Notes under the pieces: model-generated | What the model saw: only the letters and a program-made list of their open reading frames with translations | Told to the model about the DNA's origin: nothing | Databases searched by the model: none | Shown here: in pieces, positions 15,501 to 27,526 of the stretch | Position numbering within the stretch: position 1 is the stretch's first letter | How the letters are laid out: each line of letters starts with the position of its first letter | Position numbers and translations under genes: made by a program | DNA from: Glandiceps talaboti | Lineage: Eukaryota > Hemichordata > Enteropneusta > Spengelidae | Assembly (NCBI RefSeq): GCF_964340395.1 | Contig: NC_135566.1 | Span: forward strand, 18,660,501-18,724,500 | DNA: 64,000 nucleotides | Direction: 5' to 3'

Positions 15501-17967
15501 AATGTACCGGATTTTGTCACCCATGAAGAATTCAATGAAGTAAATGTTTTAGAACATGTTGAGACAAACAACATCTGCTAATAATTTAGTGATGCCATTG
15601 TATTAGAATATGCGATCACGCCATAAGGAATATGGGTAAGGCAAGTTTTTGAACAGAACTACTGGCAGGAGATCTATGTGTTACAGACTGAAACAAACTA
15701 ACAATTGCTACGACTTTCCTTGGTATGTGCTATAAACCCCTTTCTCCACAGAATGAACAGGGGATCCCAGTAAAGTACTCGTTCATGAGTAAGTGATGGT
15801 GACTGAAATGTACGGTGATGCCAAGTTACGGGCAGAGTATACGAGTACCCGGAGCAAAACTGTACTTGTTTAGTCGTTTGTACAGAATCTCATGCAAATA
15901 TTATGAAGTGAGAACACCGTGTAGTTGGTATTGATACTAGATGCAAGCACATTTTCGTATTACATAAGAACATATGCCAAGTCCTTGTTTGTATCTAAAT
16001 AATTTGCAACTTTAAGATTAATAAATGTGTAAAATGAATAAAGTTACGAACATAGACTTGGTCTATGTTGTTTCACATTGGATTTTCAAGTAGGATGCCA
16101 TGATAAAATTGTTTTATAAATTTAAATCCAAAATAATTATCAAATCCTCATCCATATGTCCCCTTAATGAATTTACGAATTTCCATAGAATTGTATTCGG
16201 GATATCTCATGAAATTTGGACATGCTCAGGTTGACGTGTTGTTTTACAACTAGCGCACCTACCATTAGGTAACAAGGGCCAGTCTTTCACGGAAACCATC
16301 TCAGGAATCATATACGATGGCAATATCTTCTTTAGATCCTCCTTCATATCCCCGAGAGAGGGCGTACACACCTCGATCGGACAAACTTTATAGAATGCCA
16401 CCAGTGTCCTGTCAAAAGAAGACTGCTCATAACAATGAACACGCACACCTTCGATTCCAGGCATCTCACGGATAGCTACCTCTATTTCATGCAAATTCAC
16501 TCGTTTTCCACGAATCTTAACCTGAGCATGCTCACTTCCTTCAAATATGAGTGTCAATCTGCGCTCCAAACGTTGGTTAAAGTGCTTGGGTGTTTGATCA
16601 AAGACCATTCGTCCAAAGTCTCCCATTTTGTACAGTCGTTCATGGTGCTTGGACTGGCTAAGGTTATTCTTGAAAAATCCCTGGCTTGTTTCATCCTTAT
16701 CATTGAAGTATGCAACAGCAAGATTTCTTCCACTGACGTAAATACTTCCAACATCACCTATCGGAACTGGCTGAAGATTTTCATCCAACACATATATATT
16801 TGTGTTAAACATCGGTATCCCGATTGGAACTCGGCTTTCAATTTTCTCTGAAGACTCTTTCTTGAATGTGGCATAAGTGACATCACCGGTGACTTCAGTA
16901 CTACCATAGAAGTTTGCTAGGGTACCCTCTGGAAAGAAAGTGAAGAAATCCTTGAGAAGTTGAGATGGTAACTCTTCTCCGCTACAAACCCAGAATTTCA
17001 GTGTTTGGGAAATATCCAGTATTTGTCTTGAATCTGAGTTATGAGAAACCATTGACAGGATAGAGGATAGAAGAGATGGAACGACAGTAATTCTGGTTAC
17101 TTTATGTGCATGTAGGACACTCAACAGCTGTTCTGGGTCTCGAGTGACGTCTTTATCAATTGGAACGGTAGGCCGACCCTGAAGGATGAAGCCGAATGTC
17201 TCAGAGAGGGAATCGACAAAATTGAGAGTGGTCTTCAGGCAACCGATGTCATTTTCCTTGAAAGGAAAGGTTTTCCACTGCCAAGCTAAACGATGGAGAA
17301 TGGACTCATGTGAGAGACAGACACCCTTTGGAACACCAGTCCTACCAGAAGTGTACAGTATACAAGCTAGAGGGCTCTGTCGTATGTTATCATTATCAGC
17401 TTCTGGGTAATTTTCTGGAGACCAGCTTGGATCAATAGTCTCGGTCCACATATCATCGATGCATAAGATATCACCTTTGCTGTTTAGGTTTTTGCTAGTG
17501 TCTTCTCGTTGCTTCTTCATCAAAGGAGTTCCCTGTGATGCCAGTATACAAATTGGTTGAGAATCCTTCATGATGTGTTGTAGGCGTTGTATAGGGTAAT
17601 CGGGATCTAAAGGAACATAAGCAGCACCCATCTTAAGCACAGCCAACAGCACTACCACGACTTTTTCCGAGGGATGCATATGGACGCCAATAATGGGTGT
17701 TCGGGATATTTCGGAATATGGCTTGTCAGGGATGTTCAGCATCTTACGTAACAGAGCAGCTAAGTTGTTAGTATATCCATTTAACTCTTCGAATGTTATC
17801 GTGGCATCCTTGTAAATAATAGCCGGTTTTTGATTCATCTCATGATTATTCAAGTTGACCATATAGTTGAATAATCCATGAATCGTGTGACTCGGCAACC
17901 TTTCCAATATCGGTCTGTGCTCCCCCTCCATCACACTATAAACGATTGATTCCTCCTCAGTATCCAT
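12322..17967 (-). CDS. ebony: Ebony-like beta-alanyl amine synthetase (NRPS type), complete
   Basis: Four exons (17967-16263, 15069-14839, 14445-13810, 12527-12322) join in phase 1 to about 925 residues, close to insect Ebony. Order: adenylation domain (about 20-570), carrier domain (about 590-665, Ser645 in LGGNS), then a C-terminal region placed like Ebony's amine-selecting domain. In the known family the enzyme activates beta-alanine with ATP, loads it on the phosphopantetheine arm, and couples it to an amine such as dopamine or histamine in the cytosol. Visible motifs are A2 (LKMGAAYVPLDPDYP), A3 (YTSGRTGVPKG, 205-215), A5 (NFYGSTE, 352-358), A7 (YKMGD, 446-450), A8 (VKIRG, 483-487) and A10 (LPNGK). 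Val251-Asp252 fall at the first two pocket positions, matching beta-alanine codes. Oddities: Arg for Ser in A3, and GSEH where A8 usually has GRxD. The real substrate amine is unknown. Confidence 0.88.
13810..14445 (-). CDS. ebony: ebony-like exon 3: end of carrier domain and C-terminal domain
   Basis: 636 nt. The acceptor TTTCTACAG|TAAATG continues LGGNS into VNGVKVVSRLRGMG, as carrier helix II should. The rest (to residue 857) belongs to the C-terminal region, which in Drosophila Ebony has an acetyltransferase-like fold and selects the amine; I place it by position and length, not by a motif. Donor T|GTAAGT. Confidence 0.85.
14839..15069 (-). CDS. ebony: ebony-like exon 2: carrier domain
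   Basis: 231 nt, phase 1 at both ends. The acceptor TTTGTTTGTAG|GCAAGATA restores LPNGKINNDALRS across the junction. A hydrophilic linker (about 580-608) is followed by the carrier core ending FFELGGNS, whose serine (residue 645) is the expected phosphopantetheine site. The donor G|GTATGT lies right after it. Confidence 0.88.
15391..15486. repeat. 20-bp tandem repeat, five copies, in ebony-like intron 1
   Basis: The unit AAGCTATGTTGTTGACATTA occurs three times perfectly, followed by two slightly shortened copies. It lies inside intron 1 of the ebony-like gene. No coding role. Confidence 0.95.
15968..16167. mobile_element. TTAA MITE, copy 2, left end missing
   Basis: Matches the right half of the element at 7128-7488: the CCAAGTCCTTGTTTG, GATTAATAAATGTGT and TTTCAAGTAGG blocks, and an end resembling CAAATCCTCATCCATATG followed by TTAA. 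It sits in ebony-like intron 1, about 95 bases from the exon 1 donor. Confidence 0.7.
16263..17967 (-). CDS. ebony: ebony-like exon 1: adenylation domain
   Basis: Encodes residues 1-568 plus one base of codon 569. The start ATG at 17967 is preceded by TTGCAG|AATC, so a 5'-UTR intron acceptor may lie at 17972/17971, putting the promoter further right. The exon ends CCTAATG|GTAGGT, splitting the Gly codon of the A10 motif LPNGK. Read-through past the donor gives a spurious tail of about 18 residues. Confidence 0.88.
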
Positions 17968-18444
17968 GATTCTGCAATTGGTGGGTTTATTGTAAGAGAA
18001 GTGAAATCTGGAAATTGAAAGAGCAATAGCATATTAATCAACTAATAATAAATAACTTTCTAAGTCTGCTGGCTTAACGTTAACATACATTGGCAAGTCT
18101 CTTTTTAGAAGCTGAAGAGATAGGACATTCGTTCTGTAAAGGCAAAATGTGCCCCAGAGACCATTTCTCTGAAAGGTAAAGTACGTGAAATTACTCCAAA
18201 CTTTACCATATTATAACGTGTTCCTGGTCCTTTTGAAATAATGAAACGATCACAATTCACGACGGGGGAGCCAGGGTGAAAATATTTGTCGGAACGGTTT
18301 CATAGCCCCCTTATGCTTTCAAAAGAATGATACCCCTATGGTCCCATGGCCAGTAATAATACAATGAAAATGTTGGGTTTTGTATAGAACTTTTCCATCC
18401 TGTACTCAAAGCGCTTTTAAATTACAATCATTACCCCTGGCATG

Positions 18445-18515
18445 GATCTATAGCAGCCCTCCCAGGAGAGCATGTTATCCATTGCAGCCTTTATAAGCGA
18501 ATAGGATTAACGGAA
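18445..18515. repeat. Fragment of the SINE-like repeat seen at 6206-6478
   Basis: Shares CCATTGCAGCC.TATAAGCG.ATAGGATTAA with the body of the element at 6206. Only the tail part is present; no tRNA-like head is visible. Confidence 0.6.
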
Positions 18516-18903
18516 ACACATTGTTTAATTTGGCCTTATATTAAACAACGTGTTTTATTTAACCTTCGCTTTTGAACACTTCACAGAACAGAGATTTATA
18601 CACTTAAAAGTGTGTTTTTTTGTTTAACGTTCCGTCACTTTTACAGTGTGACAGTATGGCACACCAATACACAATATTAAAGTAACATTGACAATCAACT
18701 TCAGAGTCCATCAACTATTTCTGTACAAATAGGTATAGGCTTTGCAAGGGGAAACGTTTTCCCTAAAAAAAAAATAGCATAAGCTTAATTAAAGTGGCAT
18801 AAGCTAAGTTCATAATTTTTGTACTCACAAGTGAAAAGCCGTTCAGAATAACCTCAATTATACTATTTTACGACTTTTTTTGCGAAGAAACTTGCTCAAG
18901 CTA

Positions 18904-19250
18904 TTAAAGTGGCCATATGGATGGGGATTGGGTATTTATTTTGGATTTGTAATTTATAAAACAGTTTTATCACCGCTTTCTACTTGAAAAATCACTGTGA
19001 AATAACACATCCTCCCAAGTTCTTGTTTGTAACTCAAAACATGGCAGAAGATTAATAAATGTGTAAAATCTTTGTTATTGTACATACAATAACAACTTTA
19101 AAAAAAATTCTTTTAGCTTTTTGCATTGTATACAAATACAGACTTAGTCAATGTTGTTTCACATTCATTAATCTTTCAAGTAGAAAGTCATGATAAGATT
19201 GTTTTATAAATTAAAATCCCAAATAAATACCCAATCCTCATCCACTTTAA
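18904..19250. mobile_element. TTAA MITE, copy 3
   Basis: Full-length relative of 7128-7488. The left end is TTAAAGTGGCCATATGG; the right end has the complement of GATTGGGTATTTATTT and finishes CCACTTTAA. The right end lacks the CATATGG block present in copy 1, a small terminal deletion. Confidence 0.75.
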
Positions 19251-20738
19251 ACGAACTATCAAGATGAGTGAGTCTGATCACAATGTTTCAAGTTGAGTTA
19301 GACATAAATAAAGATAACACAGAACATCGTATGTACTCTTTATTTAGTTAATGATAAACATTGAAGAACAGCACACACACACTACTATAATGACAATAGA
19401 CATGAGGTATAATTTCTTGAAGTCCAAGCAAAATCCATGGTCAGCAGCCAACTGAACATTTTCTTTCATTCAGTTACTGTTTATATCATGAACTAAATAA
19501 AGAATCCATTTGGTGTATGTTTGTGTGCTATCATTTTTGTGTCTTATCTCCAACATGAATTATTGTGATCAGGCTCACTGATCCTGATATTTCGTTTAAC
19601 AAGCTTCATCGAAAACAATTGTAAACTGATTTTAATGTTTAATGTGCATGCTTTGTATAAAATAAAAATTGAGTACATCAGTTCATTTATATCTGAAGAG
19701 TTTATTGCCATTCAGTCTAGTATTTATGATTATTGTCTTGACTCAAGTCTCCACGACTGCATTCGATCATACGCACCCTTAGCGCCGTTAGTAAGAGTGT
19801 ATTGATAAAAATGAACTAATGTACTCATCATCAACACAAATAATAAGACTGTGAACATATTTGAGTACTTAAGCTTACATTGTTGAATTAGCACTGATAA
19901 AAGAGAAGGTGACATTTGCCATGAAAACCAATATATACCGCTAATAAAAACAGATGACGGGTCTTTGGATCGGAATGTGAATGTGAATAAAAAAAATATT
20001 CAGCGACCTGGCCTGGCCTGTACCTGTGTTTTGTGCCGACCGAGTATACTTATATCAAGATGTGGGTTAGCCACGCACTAATCCTTGCAAAAATTAGTTA
20101 CAGCTAAATGATGTAGGCTTGGTGTTTCACTCATGTAATATACACTTATATACACCCTCAGACAACTTCTGGTCCAAAAGAAACAATTACATATGTGCGT
20201 GCAAGTAGAAGTTGTCAAGTTGAAATGTTGATTATCGTGTAGGAAAAAAACCCAGCTGCAGCCATTAAAATCATCAAGGCCATGTGTAATGTTTTAATAA
20301 TAGAAGCCTGCTACTACTGCACTGTGAAAGAATAACAATGTTTATCTGTGTTCGATGGGATTGGTGTAATGATCCTGCTGTGTTTATTGTGTCTATGTTA
20401 TTGTAAATGTGACCGGTGTGGCTAAATGACCTTGGCGAAGAGACGTGTCATACTCTATACAAGACAACGTGTAGGCAATACATGTAGGAAACAAACAAAG
20501 GCGAATATGACAAAAATCATGTTCAAAATAGGACAATTAATATAACAAGTATAATAACTACATGAACTCTTACCCCGCACGTTGGCTGAATCTAGTAACA
20601 GTTGAGTGACGCTACCTACGGCAAGGTGCCGTTCTGGAAGTGTCATGAATGTGGTGTGTCTCGCCTTATAATTGCTCATTTGAATAATGAACAACCCAAT
20701 GTGTGGATTCACCTGCCGAAAACAGCAAGTGCCCAATC

Positions 20739-20741
<3 letters not shown>

Positions 20742-20804
<63 letters not shown>

Positions 20805-20855
20805 GAGAGGGGAGAGGGGAAGAGGGAGAGGGAGAGAGGGGGAGAGGGAGAGAGA
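20742..20855. repeat. GA-rich microsatellite
   Basis: Begins as (AG)n and grades into irregular GAGG/GGAGA units, a compound purine tract. Confidence 0.95.
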
Positions 20856-22880
20856 TCTCGGCAAATGTATCGCGTGATCAACGACCTTCGTTTTCAAAAT
20901 TGTCTAGTCTCGCATGTTCGGCGGCTGTTTTTGACGGGGAAAGGGCAGATCGGGGCGTCGATTGTGCTGCGGGGGATTCATAAGCAGTGTTGCGGTTAGG
21001 AAATGTCAGATTTTCCGTAGGTAGGTCGATATTTTGGCGAAAATAGGGATTGATACGTGCGATGCAGATCCGCATCGCACCAGCTGATTGGAATTCCTGC
21101 ACTAGGAATTGTAGCGTTAGGTGCGGGTTAAACACAAAAACTTATAATAAAAAGTCACCAAAACAGACGAAAAAACCCACAAAACCGCAACAAAACGCTA
21201 CAATTATTGCAGCTAGGGAAACAAATGCCTGTGCTACAGCTGTAATTGCCCGCACAGAAATGGAAAGGGTCGACCCTGCTTTCGCAGCCGTGAGCGGTGA
21301 CGTTTTATCTAATTTGCATACAATACAGGCTACTCCAACAATGGCTTTCACTCATCATAGCTCTTACGTCAATTATCATCGCCGTATACATCGATGGTTT
21401 GAATAGTCTGAAATTTCTAATGTGAATGAAGTACGTGACGTTAGAAATAAACAAAATCGTATAAAACGGATTGTATTGTAGTGTCAATACCGATCGTTGG
21501 TAAAACAATGGTTAATATAAATTTTAGGTTAATATTAAATAAAAAGTTAAAATTGGGTCAGGAATGATAAAAAAATAACCATCGTAAAACTGAATATTAA
21601 ACACAAGGCATCTTTAGGCAGGCTTCATTTATGTCGCAGAAGTGGACGGACCGCAGAACAGCAAAAGTAATTACAAGTACTTATCGGGACTTGCATTTAT
21701 TGGAAAGCGCAGGACATATAGAACGTATCACAGAATATTGAGACTTTTAAATTTTTTCAATGATATTTAATAGCTGATCGTACTTAAATTAAATAACTTT
21801 CTAGGTCGTTAGGTCGGTGTCAATAACTTTTATTTTTGTGCCTCACTCTTGTCATCACAGCTAAGTCGAAAAAACAGCAGACTTTAGTATCAATACAAAT
21901 ATCGAAATACATGGCTTACCTGTCAGGTATAAATGCAGTCTGTGTGTACTGGTTATCTCTGCAGTTTATATAGGAAACCTATACTGCAAAGACTCGAGGA
22001 CACGGACGTTATGACGCACTAAGAAATTCGACCGTAGGATCTAGGACTGGTGTAGTTTTACGTACTGGATCAGTACTGGCGCGTATCTGAATGTATTATC
22101 TTTCCAAATAGAGCATATTACGTCACAGCATAATCAGTGGAGAATTCTCCTAATTCGCCACTGTCTCTGGTCACAGTTTTGTTTACATCGTTGATCACAG
22201 CTGACTATATCGTTGCTTTAATGACGTCCTCTGGTTTTGCCATTGCGCAGTGTTCTGCGCACGACGCATTCGGCCGGAACGAATAATTAAACTACTCTTT
22301 TGTTATTTGTTTTGGTCAACGAAAGGTATTTTTGAACAATGATTTGTGAGATTTAATTGTCATCACATGTAAGAGAAATATTGAATGTATAATGATGTAC
22401 ATGTAGGTACACGTATGGCTGTATTGTGCATTTCCTTTTCCACATTTCGCATACGGCGAAAACACCGCATAGTGTATACACACCTATGAATGTTTCAATT
22501 GATACTAAGTTAAAATTTTAGACATTTTCAATCAAACAACTATTATTACTATCATACGTGTCTGTGTTATTCGATTAGAAACCCGAAGGCAATAAGTTAC
22601 TTTCAGTTTCACGAAACGGTGGTTCTTTCCAAAGATTACATGACTTGTATAGTTAAAAATAAATAGATTGATCTCCATTGCCTGTGCATAAATCTAGGGT
22701 CGCGGTACATTCAATATTATTGGTCATGTGACAGTCCCTGGACTGTGGTCATATGCAAATGATGGAATGACGTCGGGCTCGGGTAGGCAGAAGTCAATGT
22801 ACGTATAATAGCCGTATATATGCGAGTTGTCTCCAACGTCTATGGTTAGACGTTCTATACGTATGAGGAAACAACATCGA

Positions 22881-23800
22881 CCCCCCCTCTGAGGGGGGGG
22901 GGGGGGGTTCCGAAATATTTAGCTCATGATTTGAACCAAATTAAACCTCGGGAGCAGTTGTTTATCGAGTAAATTAAAAACAAATTCTCGCTCTTTCGCC
23001 GAAATTGCTTCTAAAACCTAATACTCAGTGATGAGTTGGGTGACAGACATGCGAATGTATTCTTGTACGTGCATGCCTTTCTCTGTCTGTCTGCCTATAT
23101 ACCCCCTCCCACACCCTCCCCACCAGCTATCATGGCGGATGCTGTTTCTGGCCAGAATCAAGATTGAAAGAGAAACCCCTACTGCCTAAATATTTATAAA
23201 AACAGGTTACAACCCAATGTGAGACCTTTTTTTTTCGCAAAGCCCACATCTTATTTGTTAAGGAATCTCTTCGCATGCTATGTATGGAGGCTAAAGTTGA
23301 TTTCCACTGTTAGTTTAATGTAGTGTACCATACTGTATATCTCTGAAGTTGAGCGGGGGGGGGGGGTCCTATATAATTACATTAAAATATGTGTAGCCGG
23401 GAAGGGGGGGGGGGCTACGAAAATTGTTGCGTTCCCATGTCGGGGGTCATGAAAGGTTTTGAGAGCGCGAAGGGGGGGGGGGGTCTTCGAATTTCCTTTT
23501 TTGAAAAAAAAGAATTTCTCCCCAGCCCCCTCCGTAAATACTGACCCCAGCCTAACCAAATCTCGACGGAAAACTTCCATTCCTTCAATGATAACAACTA
23601 CTGTATTTACTACTGAGATGTTAATAAGTTAATAACGATTTATTTCTAATGTGAGATATGGTGCTGGGTTTCTGGTGGTATTTTAATGTGTTTTCATGTT
23701 TTACATTTCATCGATCGTACTGGCGTCACCGCTTCAGTTTACATCATATATAAATGTTTGATGTCACACTTGAGAACGTTCGTTTAGGGGGGGGGGGGTT
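22881..23800. other. Cluster of G-homopolymer runs
   Basis: Five runs of 9-15 guanines lie near 22893, 23355, 23406, 23472 and 23788. The first is preceded by seven cytosines with a short spacer, so C7 and G15 could pair as a hairpin. Such runs are also capable of quadruplex formation and are prone to assembly error. Confidence 0.8.
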
Positions 23801-23927
23801 GACGTAAACGAACGATGGTCGTTTGTTGAGTATATGCGACATTGTGCGATCGTCCCGGGGGAGGGAAGAGCGGGTCGCGTCACACCACTAAAAGAAGTGG
23901 TCTGAGATGTCCTAATAATAACTTCAT

Positions 23928-23958
<31 letters not shown>

Positions 23959-24083
23959 GTTTTGATAGTTCTGGAACTCTTTCTTGGTTGTAACTCGGAA
24001 TTTCACGCATAGTGCGATCACGAGATCGCGCTCTGCCACAGCGGTATAGAGCACTGTCTTATAGCAGATTGATACTCACTGAG

Positions 24084-24139
<56 letters not shown>

Positions 24140-24745
24140 CGCAAAAGCTTCGGTGCAGTTTCGCAGATAAAAGACAAGTTAAAAGAAAACCACATACAAC
24201 TGGTAAGAACATAAACTACGATCATAACATACAATGGTTGACAGAAACGATTCGTCCGTGATTTAATTGTTATAAACCGTGACCCTGAAGGCAGTCAGTT
24301 ATTCAAACATATTGTGTGCAGGGTGAAATCCATCCTTGATTATTGATTATTATTCATATGCTAATATGAATGACCTTAAATAGGTAGTATTCAAAATTAA
24401 TCGCCTGGGAGGGCTCACGTCTATTCGATGGAATTGAATCGATTGAATAAAAAAGATGTCCCTCTTTTAACCATACTAACATCATTCTTTTCCATTAGAA
24501 TTTTAAATGAATAATCTTACAAAAGTGAAGAGAGCTCACTTATCAATTCTTTCAGGAAGGAGTAGTGTGTAAAATGACGATAACCAGTTTTGTGCAAAAT
24601 AAAAAGCGCAACAGATAGGGTCAACCAAGCTAAGATCTCCATCTCCAAAATGTTAGAATTGATATTTTATGAAATTTTATGAATTTTGGATTTTTATTTA
24701 TCTTTTATTAAATTATAAGAACGTAAACAAGGGAGTGGTGCATGC

Positions 24746-24751
24746 AAAAAA
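24746..24751 (-). terminator. Polymerase III T-run terminator of tRNA-Lys
   Basis: TTTTTT on the minus strand, starting five bases after the tRNA discriminator base. Confidence 0.85.
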
Positions 24752-24756
24752 CGATA

Positions 24757-24829
24757 CGCCCGATAAGGGGGTCGAACCCTTGACCTTAGGATTAAAAGTC
24801 CCACGCTCTACCGTCTGAGCTAACCGGGC
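24757..24829 (-). tRNA. tRNA-Lys (anticodon UUU)
   Basis: The minus strand folds as a 73-nt cloverleaf: acceptor GCCCGGT/ATCGGGC, D-stem GCTC/GAGC, anticodon stem TGGGA/TCCTA around loop CTTTTAA, and T-stem AAGGG/CCCTT with loop TTCGACC. The discriminator is G. The A box (TAGCTCAGACGGTAGAGC) and B box (GGTTCGACC) are intact, and there is no intron. It decodes AAA/AAG in the cytosol. A run of six T on the coding strand follows within six bases (24751-24746), the usual polymerase III stop. It is a single copy with no neighbouring tRNA and no SINE-type tail, so probably a genuine gene. Confidence 0.95.
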
Positions 24830-24987
24830 AGTTGTACCTGTCAAAGTCCAATATATATCACTAACCATGGCTACATCATCATAGTCAAACACGTCTTGAT
24901 TGAACCTGCATGGCTACATCATCATAGTCGAACAAGTTTGATTGAAACTGCTCTGTATGTCTACGTCTGTCTGTCCATCCGCCGGCC

Positions 24988-24988
24988 C

Positions 24989-25034
<46 letters not shown>

Positions 25035-25039
25035 GTCTC

Positions 25040-25125
<86 letters not shown>
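24988..25125. repeat. (CTGT)n microsatellite
   Basis: About 33 CTGT units, interrupted once near 25034. Long Cys-Leu-Ser-Val or Asp-Arg-Gln-Thr frames here are artefacts of the repeat. Confidence 0.97.
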
Positions 25126-25628
25126 CCTCTCTCGCCCTGTCTCTGCCTTATCATGTGTCTTGATCACTATGTTTCATGTCGCATCTGATAAATACCAACT
25201 TTCACGTCCAAACTAAATTGTGCACACTAATTGGTTCATATGTCTGTTTTGAGTGGTCATATGACAGCGGCATCAATGACTAAATCTTACACTAATCGTT
25301 TTACGCTTTTTTCTTTTTTCTTTAAACCCATGTGGTACTACCATGTACAGTATGCAACATCCTTATCACATAATGCTGTAACCCTCAAAGAGTGAACGAA
25401 ATCGTGTATGAAAATAATTCCATGATGTGATTTCTTGAGGGTGGAAATGACGTAACATATGGCAATGTCTTGTTTCCACCAAAACGCGACTGTACTAGTA
25501 GCTTAATGCATTATTACATTTTTAGTAGAAATAATGGATGTAGGCAGCAGGTTATCATGAATGAGCCAAAACAGTAATAACAACAGCAACATTTGATGAA
25601 TAAAAGCAAGCTGAACACAGGCAGGGAA

Positions 25629-25831
25629 GGTCCGTGTATATACCCCGTCCATTTGTTTTTCGTTTGTCTATTGCAAACAAGAAAAACGAAAAACCAATGC
25701 CTGCTTCTTTTTTCGTTTTTCGTGTCATCGATCGGAAAACGGAACAAGGAAAACAAATTGTTTTTTCCATTGCCGTTTCGTTTGCAATAGACAAACGAAA
25801 AACAAATGGACGGTATGTCTATACACGGACC
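25629..25831. repeat. Nested inverted repeat (hairpin)
   Basis: Left arm 25629-25678 (GGTCCGTGTATA to TTGCAAAC) and right arm 25780-25831 (GTTTGCAATAG to ACACGGACC) are near-perfect inverted copies of about 50 bases. Inside lies a second inverted pair, GAAAAACGAAAAA near 25680 and TTTTTCGTTTTTC near 25708. The overlapping open frames on both strands arise from this symmetry. Confidence 0.85.
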
Positions 25832-27121
25832 GATCCTTTCGTTGTACATGCCTTCCCCGAGAAGTCAAGACTCTACTTGCTTCTGACAAGATTACTTTTG
25901 TAACCTGAACCCTAAAATTTGGAGTACTCTGCTTGAGCAATGAACCATTGAGATACTGAAAATATCAAATTCCGGTACAATAAACATAACGTATACACGT
26001 ATACTTTTTCGAGGACGATCCGTCCAGTGATAGAACAATAGAGGAGCAGAGCGTCGCCAGTGTCAGACCAATAAATACTTTTGTTTGAAATTTTGACGAT
26101 CATTTCGAGCGACGTGCGGCCTGAACTTGAAGAACAGCAGCGTGTTTTTTGTGTGTGATATACATATAGAAACATATCTTTATTTTTTGAAGACTATATA
26201 TATTGAAGTGACGGAGGTGGCATTGCAATTAATAATTTGTCTCGTCTCTCTAACTATCAATTGAAGGCCTCAGGAGACTTTTTCTTGTAGTTTATAATAT
26301 TTGAGACTAGAGTACCCAGTAGGATCACGTTTTTACTCGACACCTTTTAATACTGTTACACAATCAATATTTAAAAAAAGTCACTGAGCTTATTTGATTG
26401 TCTGTTTATTGCTCTCGCCGTAGTGCAAATGGAATATTAGGCGCTGAGCATGTGTAACTGGCTAGTGGATGGTTGAGAGGGATTTGATGTTTTGAACTTG
26501 TATTTAGGTTTTCTCAAACATTAACCCCAAATTTATACAACATAAATTTACCTATTAGGTCTAATAAAAAAATTGTGTGTTTCCCATAACTTGAACGACT
26601 CGGTCTACTATAAATCCCTGACGCTCAACATTTCCTTGCACGCATAAAATAAAATGGTAACAATTTACTTCTATTTCCGTGTACACCTTCACGCCCTTGT
26701 CTCATCTGTGGTCACTTAAAAAAAGGTATTTCAGAGAGAAACCAGCTGTTTTTAGACTATAACAGTATAGCTATGTAGTCTGCTTAACATACATGTCTTC
26801 ATTTACGTCTTTTACACCTCATCAAACCGTCACGAAAGTATTGTGATCGACGAGCATCAAGGTGGGGGAGGGAGGGGTCGAATTAATTTAATTTGTAAAG
26901 AAAAAGTAAGATAAAATAAAATTCCGACCTACCTATCATCTTTTCTGAAGTCCTGTTATTAGAAACTTATAATACACTTGTAATAATGCAGTTACTCTAT
27001 CCGATGAAAGCCCATTGAGGACATTTTCCCACCCCAGCAAAATATAATTATCTCGTTATCGCGACATAACTAACTCGTTAGGCAACCTCCAAAAAAACCC
27101 CAAACAAACCAAAAGCAATAA
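25832..27121. other. Non-coding, no structure seen
   Basis: No gene, tandem array or foldback that I can support. Confidence 0.4.
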
Positions 27122-27175
27122 ATAAACAAACAAACAAACAAACAAACAAACAAACAAACAAACAAACAAACAAAC
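27122..27175. repeat. (AAAC)n microsatellite
   Basis: About 13 AAAC units, located just left of a repeat-family copy. Confidence 0.96.
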
Positions 27176-27318
27176 CAATTGTAAGTGTGTTATCTGGGCA
27201 GATGTAATTTGCTTGTTCATGATTGGCTCTACAGTTGTCTTCAATGAAGTAACAATTAATGTAGGGAGGGTTATTTTTGTGTTTCCCTGTATACTGCATG
27301 GGCTGGGAAAAACGACAA

Positions 27319-27478
27319 TTAATTACGCAAATTGCTCATTAATATTCACTGGAATTTTACCAAAACCTAATCAGGTCTTGCCATTACCCTATGGAATACG
27401 TCTTCAAATTTTCGTTTGAATTGAGCCAGCGGTTTTGGAGAAACGATGACACAGACAGACAGACAGACAGACACACAT

Positions 27479-27526
<48 letters not shown>

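Larger units (their letters stand above)
19251..24756. other. Non-coding stretch with simple repeats and G-runs
   Basis: No supported gene. The stretch holds a GA-rich tract at 20742-20855, a cluster of G-runs at 22881-23800, and AT tracts at 23932-23957 and 24087-24136. A 5'-UTR exon of the ebony-like gene could lie here, but none can be identified. Confidence 0.5.

Noticed and set aside
19730-19915. 61-residue minus-strand frame with a hydrophobic segment (FTVLLFVLMMSTLVHF)
   Set aside because: It looks a little like a signal anchor, but there is no supporting context, homolog or splice signal; chance is likely in AT-rich DNA.
24885-25216. Overlapping frames of Cys-Leu-Ser-Val and Asp-Arg-Gln-Thr repeats
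   Set aside because: They translate the (CTGT)n tract. Similar frames at 58335-58694 and 59965-60249 are also microsatellite artefacts.
25514-25903. Open frames on both strands
   Set aside because: They follow from the inverted repeat at 25629-25831; no recognisable protein and no splice context.
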